Shown here: positions 56,900 through 64,000 of the stretch, piece by piece | Numbering within the stretch: position 1 is the first letter of the stretch | Layout: every line of letters begins with the position of its first letter | Source of the DNA: Rhynchopus sp. YZ270_cl-10 | Taxonomy: Eukaryota; Euglenozoa; Diplonemea; Diplonemida; Diplonemidae | Direction: 5' to 3' | Length of the DNA: 64,000 nucleotides | Assembly (NCBI GenBank): GCA_964035575.1 | Contig: OZ037856.1 | Location: forward strand, 496,001-560,000 | The notes under the pieces: model-generated | What the model was told of the DNA's origin: nothing | The model's input: only the letters and a program-made list of their open reading frames with translations | Database searches by the model: none | Translations under genes and position numbers: made by a program

Positions 56900-59800
56900 T
56901 TAGTACTGTCCTGAACGGCGTGACGAGTGTGTGGCAACTCTCTGAGCCTGTGGATACATGGATGAGGCTCCGGGTGTCGGCCTCGATGGGTGGTCACCAG
57001 CACTTTTAATGCTGATGCCAGCACCCTTTACGATGGACCCACTGCTGGGTGGCAAGGGGGGCATGCCTGCGCTCATCTGAGAGTTCCTCCTGGGAGGGGA
57101 CAGGTCGGGGTACAGAGAGACGTGGGCTGGGACACTGTGCTGGGCAGAGGCACGTGGTGCGCCCTGTGGTGCGCCCTGGCGCACCTCTGACGACTCTGTC
57201 GTACGGCTGCTGCTTGTAACGCGCCGGTGTTCGCTGTCTCTAGCCGGCTTACCCTTCTTCTCCTTCTTCGCCTTCGTCTGTGCATCTCCCTTGCACCGAA
57301 GCGCCTTCAACAAGACAAGCAAACCTCCACGTTGCAGGTACACCGTTACAACTGCTATACCAAGGAAGAACAGAATCTGTGAGTTGTGAGGTTGTGGTAG
57401 GTATTCTAAAATAATGAAGCGCCGAAAGCAGCTTCTAATAGAAAGAAGAGGTTTCATGTCATAAACCTTACGCATTTGGTCACCTTGAGCACAATCGTAA
57501 AAAAGAAGGTAGGAGTGGTGACAACATACCGTCACAGCCTTTGCTGCATCATTCCCCCCACCTGCCGCCTCGAACACAAGCAGCAGCAGCGACAGCCACA
57601 TCACAGACACAATCGGCAGAAGACGCATCGCACGCGAGATGCCCACCACCACGACAACGGGCTCAACACCTGCGTGCTCTGGCTTCACGCTCTTCGTCTT
57701 TACAACCTCCACACACGGGTCGAAGGTGTAGGTTGCGTATGCAAGACCGGCAGAGAGGACTACCACAAGAACGTGGAAGACGACGTCAGGGAGCACGGAA
57801 TGGAACATCGCTAAGAGCAAAGCGAACACTGTGTCCGCGAACATGAGGACGGGGGGCAGCAAGGGCGCCGCAAGCCGTGCAGTGTATGGAAGCACAACAG
57901 CGACAACGCTGTACGCTGTGAGCGAGCCGATCACAACCTGCAAGACACCCGTGTCGTTTGTACGCAGGGCTGGGTGGAGAAGACCGAAGAGCACAAAGGG
58001 GCCAAGCCCGTGTATCGCAACCATGAGGTACTTCCTGAGCCACGCCTTGCCCTCCACCTCCCAGTCCCCCACCGCACCGCCCGTGGACCGCGAGCAGCAG
58101 AACCCACAGCCCAGAAGCGAGAAGATGGTGGTGGTCCTCTTCTCCTCGTCAGCATAGGTGCACCCCTTCTCGTAGGCAACGTAGTGCAGGGCCCCGCATG
58201 CCACCACCGCCACAGACGCAAGCAGCATCGCAACGAGGAGCCCAACCACACCCTCCGTCCCATCCCACTGCAGCAACAGCGCTTCACCCACCTCACGTGT
58301 CCAGAGACGTTCCCCTGCATGCGTTCCGGTTGCAGTCCCTACTATTGCAAGGAGAAACACTGTCCGCAAGACCAACGGCAAGGTACAGAAGAGCAACACT
58401 GGGTTGTAGGCCTGCACAAATGCGGAGGACTCTTGGTGGACAGTCGTGTAGGCACGGTTCGAGCCTTTGCTTCCGCGGTAGGCGAGAACAAGCACGGGGA
58501 CAGAGATAAAGAGAATGACGATCGCCTTGACTGCATCAGAGGCGTCGCCTGCGGTGCCTGCGCTGGTGGCGATGAGAAGACCGAGGTGCAGCGCCAGGAA
58601 GAGGCAGAGCAGCGCCGTCAGGAGCATGCGGTTCTGCGGGCGCTTCTTCTGGCGTCTGTCGAGGTTGCACTGCTCTGTCGACTGCGACGCCTTGCTGGCG
58701 TGCGATGCACCGCTGGCGGAGCTTTCCCTGGGTGCGGGCGTCTCAGTGGTAGTAGTGGTGGTGGTGTTGTCCACAAGCCCCGTGCTCTTAAAGACATCAA
58801 CAAGCGCCACACACAACCTCGTTCCACGCAACGAAAGACTCGCAAGAAGCAGCGACGGCGCCACAAACACTGTGTACAGCGCTGCACGCAGATACCACAT
58901 TGCACCGCACTGCCGCAGGTTTGTTGTGTCCTTCTTGGCAGGGACGGTGTCCGTCATTTCTGCGTCGGTGTTGAGTGCAAGGATGCGGAGAAGCTCTTTG
59001 GACTGTGGGCTGCGCTTTGCGTAGTGGTACGCGGTGGAGCCGAGGGTGTCGTGTTCGTTGGCGGTGTGGATCTCGGTTGTGATGATGTCGAGGATGGCTG
59101 GCTGGCTGTGAATGCAGCAGTGGTGGATGAGTGTTCTGCGGAGCGTGTCGCGTGGGACGGTGGCGAAGCCTTGCAGGGCACTGCGCAGGACCATGACACG
59201 GTCGCCCCAGCCACACCGCACCGCATGGTGCATCGCTGTCAGGCCCTCCAGGTCTCTGTGCAGGATGCCCTGCCCGTCGTACTTCAGCAGCAACCGCAGC
59301 ACCTCCGTCCCCTCAGGCTCAACGTCGTTCCCATACCACCCGTGCTCCTCCTTGTACATGTACTCCTGGTCTCGTACATGCACCGCACCCCGCTCCACCT
59401 GATCCTCAAGCAGCGCCACCAACTCACGCACGCCACGTCTGTTCAACTCCTTCATGTTCACCTTCACAGCGCGTCCATCTTGAACAATGTGCACAGTGTT
59501 GCGCCAGTTCAACAGAATCGAGCCCCCTCCGTCGAGCCTTCCGAGAACAGGTCCCTCAGGGCATTTGATGGAGACAGTGCGCGGGTCGGAGATGAGGTGC
59601 TGCACCAGCCCCTTGTTGCTTGCGCCTGCGGCAAGCATGAGGGGTGTGTAGCCCGAGGCGTCTTTGCAGTTTACGAGCTTCATGAGGTGTGGGCCGAGCT
59701 GTGGCTTTGCGAGCATGGCGTGGAGGCAGTGCGACCTGTTGAGGAGGGCGCAGAGGTGCAGGGCCGTGCGCTCGGTGTTCGGGTTGCGGAACAGGACGTG

Positions 59801-61186
59801 GTACGGGTCGTTGCGGCGTGCGTCGTCCTCATCCATGTCTGCATCTACATCTGCATCTGCACGCTCGCGACGCAGGCTCTCCGCTGCGCCCATCTCATCG
59901 CACAGAAACGTCACAATATCGGGCTTGTCCGCAATGACCGCAGCACCCAACCACGAGAGACGTGCCCCCAACGCGTGCCCCTCGATCTCCCCTGCATAGA
60001 GACTCTTGACTGCAGCCACGTCGCCTGCAGCAATCATGGAGAAGACGTGCGGCCAGGTCGCGTTGTGCACGGAGGACTCCTCGGGGGACACATCCCATTC
60101 ACGCACGGGGCTCATCGAGAGCGAATGTGTGTTGTGTTCGGGTGCAGGGTGTTCATGCTGGTGCTGGTGCTGGTGCTGGTGCTGATGTTGATGCTGATGG
60201 TTCATGGACGGCATCTGCACAGCAGACGCCTGCGGCACCCCTGCTGTCTCAGACGACACCATGATGGTCTGCGGGTGCGACGCCACAGGCTGCACCATGT
60301 TGGTGTTTCTGCTGGACATGACAACAACATCCTCATCCTCCTCGTCCTCCTCCTCGTCGACGTAGATGATGCGTGTAGCGGCGGAGCCGAACACTTCTGC
60401 GTTCTGACCGTCCTGCAGGGTGAAAGGTGAAGGGGTCACTACTTCCGTATCATATCACGCCGATTTCATTCGTTTCATGAGTTCTTACAAAAAAAATGTC
60501 TTGCATACCTGAACCTGCAGCTGAACTTGCTGAGGGTGGGCCGTGTACGCGCCCCTCCGTGCGTCTGGGAGGAGGACCCCGCCCCCTTCGGCGGTGTCGA
60601 GTGTGCGCACACCGAGGGGGTTCTGTGTGACGGGGAAGGTGTTCTCGTTTTCGATGTAGTGGCTGTCTGAGTAGGGTGCAGCGTCGGCCTGGCTGGGCTT
60701 GGATGGGTAGAGCCTGTCGAAGACGTTTGCCCGTGGCCTGTCGCTGTAGCCACCTTGCGATTGTGTTGTTGGGTTTGGCTGGAACGTTGTCTGGGCTGGG
60801 CCGGGTGCGTCACGGAAGTTCTGGATCTGCTGCTTCCCGAGACGTTCCCACACACTGGGCCCCTCTGTGCGTGGCGGCCTTGGTGCAGGCTGGCGTGGAA
60901 CCTCTTCCTCTCGGGTCAGCTGCTGCGGCTTCCGTGTCAGGCGGCTTATGACGTCGCTGTCAGTATTGACGCGGTTCGCCAGCTGTGCAGTCCTGTCTGA
61001 CAGCGCAGGGCGGAACACACACTCCCGATCGTCCTCCTGCTCACGCGTCTCCGCAAGGTGCTGCTGCGTCTGCTGCTGCATGTACTGCTGCTGATAGCGG
61101 TCGCCCGCCTCCATGTAGAGGCGTTCGTGCACTGGCACTTCGTCCTGTCTTTGGTAGAGACCACCGACCCATTGTTCGTAAGACAT
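56900..61186 (-). CDS. ERLY-motif / ankyrin-repeat multi-spanning membrane protein (1,345 aa)
   Basis: Exons 61186-60509, 60412-57530 and 57376-56900, all with GTATGY donors, CAG acceptors and phase 0. Exon 1 carries VHERLYMEAGDRY and ECVFRPALSDR, the ERLY-EA ... F-P-L pattern common in kinetoplastid and other protist cytoskeletal proteins, then VWERLG and VFDRLY. Exon 2 has an acidic run, a His/Gln repeat, about five ankyrin-type units (RTALHLCALLNRSHCLHAML, GYTPLMLAAGASNKG, LTAMHHAVRCGW), then around eight membrane spans. Exon 3 adds a last span and a basic Ser/Pro-rich tail. It could be a channel- or sensor-like protein; I see no clear pore signature. Intron 57377-57529 is 153 nt without a stop, so retention would add 51 residues. 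The link from exon 1 to exon 2 rests on splice phase only. Confidence 0.65.
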
Positions 61187-61189
61187 ATC

Positions 61190-61213
61190 CTGTGGGGAAG
61201 GGTTGGGGGGGTT
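61190..61213 (-). promoter_or_regulatory. Putative trans-splice acceptor between two genes
   Basis: The minus strand reads ccccccaacccttccccacag, then GAT and the ATG of the ERLY/ankyrin gene. The stop codon of the upstream gene lies only about 80 nt away, leaving little room for a conventional promoter and exon. Confidence 0.6.
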
Positions 61214-61267
61214 GAGGATTGCGCTTAAAAAAGGGTCGTTCTTTTGTACAATACAGGTCATCTTTGT

Positions 61268-62293
61268 TTAGCAGGATGATTCTGCCTGAAGCGCGTCCGG
61301 TGGGACGCGGAACATCAACTCATGTTTGAGCCGTTCGGTCATGTGCGGTGCTGCCGCGGACTTAGAGAGGAGTGTGGTGCTCATCTTTGCGATGGTAGCT
61401 TCTATGACAGCAGTTCTGGTTTGAAGGGTCGTCATTTTGGTGCGGAGGGCTTCTTTGCGGAGCCAGATGCGTTCGGCTGGCTCTGAGGACACAATGTTCG
61501 TGAGACCCCATGGTGGCGCCTTGCCTCCGGGCAGCGCCAGCACCGGGTGCAGCGAGACGTCTGCCAACGCACGACTGTCCCGCCCAGCACGCTCAATCTC
61601 CTGCTCAATCTGCGCCTGCTCCCGCATCAAATTCGCCACCTCACTATGGAAGTGCCGTGCAGAAGACACCACATCCTGTGCATACACCGCATACTCCGCA
61701 GCACTCACCTGCATCCCATGCGGCAACAAGGCAAGCTCATCGATAGGATGGTCCTCTGCACGTGGCCAATCCCCAAGCTGTGGTGGTAACTCAGGCGTCA
61801 CCGTACGCCGCTTCGGTGCAAGCCGTTCTTTGTCGGAAACCGTGGCCCGTCGGATGTCGCGTCTGTCCACGCAAACGTCTTCGCCGTCAACATTCACAGT
61901 GTAAGGCCAACGCTGCATCGGTCGGTAGTGGTGCACAACCCCAAGCTGTTCTTCCGGTAGAACTGCTAAACGCCCTCCACCGGTTACCACCACATCGTCC
62001 CATTGGTGTGGCGGAGTGTCGTTTGCCTCCTTCAAGTGAGGTCGGGTGTTGAAACGGCGTTCGACGTTTCCCTTCAGTTGCGTCAACGCGCTGCGTACCG
62101 GGTCCGGTAGTGCGGTCTCTCTCGCACGCACAGCGGCATCCCTCGCGGTGTCCGCCCGCTTCAAGCGTGCTCGCGTGTCGAGCAGCTTCTGAACCTCCTT
62201 TGGAAGCTCTTTCAGGTTCACGTTCTCCCCAGTACAGTTAGGCACTGCGCAGACACCGGGGTGGACGCCGTGTGCACATAATGCGGGTGGCAT
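61268..62293 (-). CDS. Unrecognised 341-residue protein
   Basis: Single exon. The N-terminus has a small Cys/His cluster (CAHGVHPGVCAVPNCTG), followed by charged helices (residues about 30-75) and a Pro-rich middle. A predicted helical C-terminal half contains EVANLMREQAQIEQEIERAG and WLRKEALRTKMTTLQTRTAV, likely a short coiled coil. I recognise no family. Conserved-looking features are VDGEDVCVDRRDIRR and GDWPRAEDHPIDELALLPHG. The Met follows a strong acceptor (tttctctctctcag) by 7 nt. Its stop lies about 80 nt from the next gene's start. The position in a packed cluster beside an ERLY protein would fit a cytoskeletal or flagellar part, but that is only context. Confidence 0.75.
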   Translation of the reverse strand: MPPALCAHGVHPGVCAVPNCTGENVNLKELPKEVQKLLDTRARLKRADTARDAAVRARETALPDPVRSALTQLKGNVERRFNTRPHLKEANDTPPHQWDDVVVTGGGRLAVLPEEQLGVVHHYRPMQRWPYTVNVDGEDVCVDRRDIRRATVSDKERLAPKRRTVTPELPPQLGDWPRAEDHPIDELALLPHGMQVSAAEYAVYAQDVVSSARHFHSEVANLMREQAQIEQEIERAGRDSRALADVSLHPVLALPGGKAPPWGLTNIVSSEPAERIWLRKEALRTKMTTLQTRTAVIEATIAKMSTTLLSKSAAAPHMTERLKHELMFRVPPDALQAESSC

Positions 62294-62300
62294 GTGTCAC

Positions 62301-62317
62301 CTGAGAGAGAGAAAACT
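62301..62317 (-). promoter_or_regulatory. Putative trans-splice acceptor
   Basis: The minus strand reads gttttctctctctcag, followed by 7 nt and the ATG of the 341-residue gene. A short leader after a pyrimidine tract fits spliced-leader addition. Confidence 0.55.
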
Positions 62318-62884
62318 TAAAGAGACATCGACTCAGAGCTCCTCTCAGGATGGCGTGAGGAGAGATGAGAGAGAGGGATAAAGGGAGGAAGGCCAGATGC
62401 GCAAGCAGAGTGGATGTGAGTACAGACCCCCATCACGACTTCGTCTTCGTCAGATAGTAGGAGAAAAAAGGAGAAGTAAAAGATGAAGCAAGACGATGTA
62501 GAAAATAGGTCAAATGGTCCTAAGTCTCCAGTTGTTTTGTCAACTTGAAAAAAGAAGAAAAAAAGGGGGGCTGTGTTTTGAATGTGCTTTTGCTTTTTGT
62601 CTGGATCGTTTTGTCAGCACTTTTTTTTTGAGGATTTGGTGGGAGGGTTCTCCCCCAGTTCAAAAGCTTTTTTTTTTGGGACTAAAATTTGTTTAAATTT
62701 TCAAGTTTTTTTTTTTTGCCTTTCAAACTTATCAATAAAGCGGGTCTCAAAGAACCCCAACAGGCACATGAGAAATATCTAAAAAAGAACTTTTTGATCC
62801 AGATCCAGGTTATTTTTTAAAGTATCAAAATCGAGCTAGGGGGCGAATAGCACAGGGAGTGACCTATCAGATCTTCTGCATGCG
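62318..62884. other. Spacer between the 341-residue gene and NAA30
   Basis: T-rich and G-rich tracts with no recognisable repeat or gene. Confidence 0.45.
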
Positions 62885-64000
62885 CTAGGGCTGTACAAGC
62901 CACAGCTTCAAACGGTACGCGTCTGTTCCGTGCTGGTAGTACTGTGGGGTGAGGTTCGGGTAAAAAACGATGAAAGGCTGAGTAGTTCACTGTGTAACAT
63001 TGAACCTGTGGGCTTATCGATACGACAAAGGCTAGGCTATTTAGAGACCGCACACCTCATCCCCATAAGCGAGATGAGACATTAAAGGAAACTCTGGTCA
63101 GGTTGTTGTTGGGATGTACATCCTCTCCTCGGCATACCTTGTCCAGCCGCTTGTCTCTCACAAACCCCAACCCCTCGTACAGCATCAATGCACCAGAGTT
63201 CCCAATCTCTGTCTCCAACACCACCTCCGTGCACCCCTTCTTCTTCATCGTGTCCACCGCAAGCATGACCAGCTTCGACCCAAACCCGTTGCTTCTGAAG
63301 TCCTGGTGCACGGCAAGCATGGCGACGTAACCTCGTATCCGCGATGGGTACTTCGCTTGCTGTGGGGGGGGGGGGGGGGGGGGGTTTGTGGGTTGGCAAA
63401 AAAGAATAATTGGCAAGATAATCATAAGCCTCTGCGTAGTGACCTGAGAAGGGTTGAAAAATGCACACTCCTTGCCAGACAGCGGCAGACGCAGGCCCAG
63501 TTCAGGCAGGCCCAGTTCTCAATTCATTATTTACACATTTTCCACAACACAAAGGGGGCATACCTCAGACGCCTTGCACGTGATCGCACCTACCATCTTT
63601 GAGACCGAAGGGTCTGCAGAGTCCTTTAGCAGTGCAAGCCAGCACAGATCCGGCCAGCTTTCGATGAAGTATCTGTACGTGAAAATCGGGTACGGCTCAC
63701 TCAGGTCTGCCGACATCATGTCGATTATGTCCTGCATTTGCTCCTGTGGGTGGGGTTGTGTGTGTTTGGATATTCAACGTTCACACTTCAGACACTTTCT
63801 CATCATACTGAACAGAAGGTTCTGTTACTGCAAACAAATGACTGTTCGTTTTTCAACCCCGTAACGTTTGAAAGATCGGGCAGTAGGATGGGGTGGTTTG
63901 TAGTGGAAAACATACGAAGGACCGGTACTGCTCGTACTGCACGTACTGTGTGTCGTGCCCTCGTACTGGGTATTTCTTGCCTGTCTCTTCTTCAAGGGTA
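62885..64000 (-). CDS. N-alpha-acetyltransferase 30, NatC catalytic subunit (5' partial)
   Basis: Exons 64000-63916 (cut by the window edge), 63743-63564, 63359-63138 and 62941-62885, all in phase 0 with GTATGY donors, giving about 180 residues. It acetylates the N-terminal Met of proteins starting Met-Leu/Ile/Phe/Trp, using acetyl-CoA, at the ribosome with the Naa35 and Naa38 subunits. The match to NAA30/Mak3 runs throughout: [82 protein letters not shown] and FVRDKRL. The last exon gives [18 protein letters not shown] and stop, matching the family's C-terminus. The acetyl-CoA loop appears as RSNGFGS. The third exon's acceptor is preceded by a run of about 20 C. Reading past its donor would give a false C-terminus. 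Confidence 0.93.
63362..63384 (-). repeat. Poly(C) tract serving as polypyrimidine tract
   Basis: On the minus strand a run of about 20 C leads directly to acag and the third NAA30 exon. It is likely to vary in length between individuals. Confidence 0.6.
63414..63446 (+). repeat. R3 repeat piece in a NAA30 intron
   Basis: It contains gataatcataagcctctgcg followed by tagtgacctgag, a diverged R3 copy within the 204-nt intron between exons 2 and 3 of the visible gene. Confidence 0.4.

Noticed and set aside
57974-60430. Long plus-strand open frame (818 codons) opposite the ankyrin gene
   Set aside because: It is the mirror of a GC-rich coding strand, has low-complexity Cys/His/Arg-rich composition and no domain. 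The minus-strand frame has ankyrin repeats and membrane spans.
60413-60439. ATG at 60439 as the start of the ankyrin protein
   Set aside because: It lies in a pyrimidine tract ending ctgcag, which is a splice acceptor in phase with the upstream exon.
63057-63137. C-terminal read-through of the third NAA30 exon
   Set aside because: A GTATGC donor follows RDKRLDK, and the exon at 62941-62885 restores the conserved NAA30 C-terminus.

Overview
This is nuclear DNA of a protist. Every supported host gene lies on the minus strand. The spliced genes share introns that open GTATGY (one GTATAT) and close CAG. Where genes are packed tightly, short polypyrimidine tracts ending in AG sit 3-10 nt upstream of the start codon. 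One pair of genes is separated by only about 80 nt. One-way gene arrays, trans-splice-like acceptors, cis-introns, a VIPER/Ngaro-like retroelement and ERLY-type and KYGPEP-type motifs suggest Euglenozoa, perhaps a diplonemid. That placement is inference, not proof.

Bases 1-26.6 kb and 30-36.6 kb are AT-rich, full of poly(A)/poly(T) runs, and dominated by dispersed short repeats, here named R1 to R7. R1 carries a tRNA-like B box. Embedded in them are a hAT transposase remnant, two hAT-type MITEs with perfect 8-bp target duplications, foldback elements, and a 3.9-kb Ngaro/VIPER-like retroelement (14898-18761) with split direct repeats. Three solo repeat units of a related family lie elsewhere. 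Three compact GC-richer genes in this desert (2686-3327, 10781-11341, 25065-25646) encode paralogues of one two-domain protein family that I do not recognise.

Bases 26.6-30 kb hold a multi-exon gene joining an annexin-like repeat, four B-box zinc fingers, a FYQ-YNP/KYGPEP motif and a terminal WW domain. Bases 36.6-44.5 kb hold a full-length ABCB-type transporter in two exons. Its 3.4-kb intron is almost entirely a 3.2-kb terminal-inverted-repeat element that landed 8 nt inside the donor. Its first nucleotide-binding domain carries an insertion of about 155 residues whose second half looks like a WWE domain. Bases 44.5-48.1 kb are a satellite zone: two 9-bp arrays, two 8-bp arrays, and a 1.15-kb inverted-repeat structure enclosing a stretch that looks coding.

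Bases 48.1-64 kb are a tight gene cluster. In transcription order these are NAA30 (NatC catalytic subunit, 5' end outside the window), an unrecognised 341-residue protein, an ERLY/ankyrin/multi-spanning membrane protein, a membrane-anchored Shewanella-like PPP phosphatase, and a 1,922-residue coiled-coil protein. The cluster looks like one polycistronic unit of housekeeping and cytoskeletal or flagellar genes. No operon-like shared pathway is evident.
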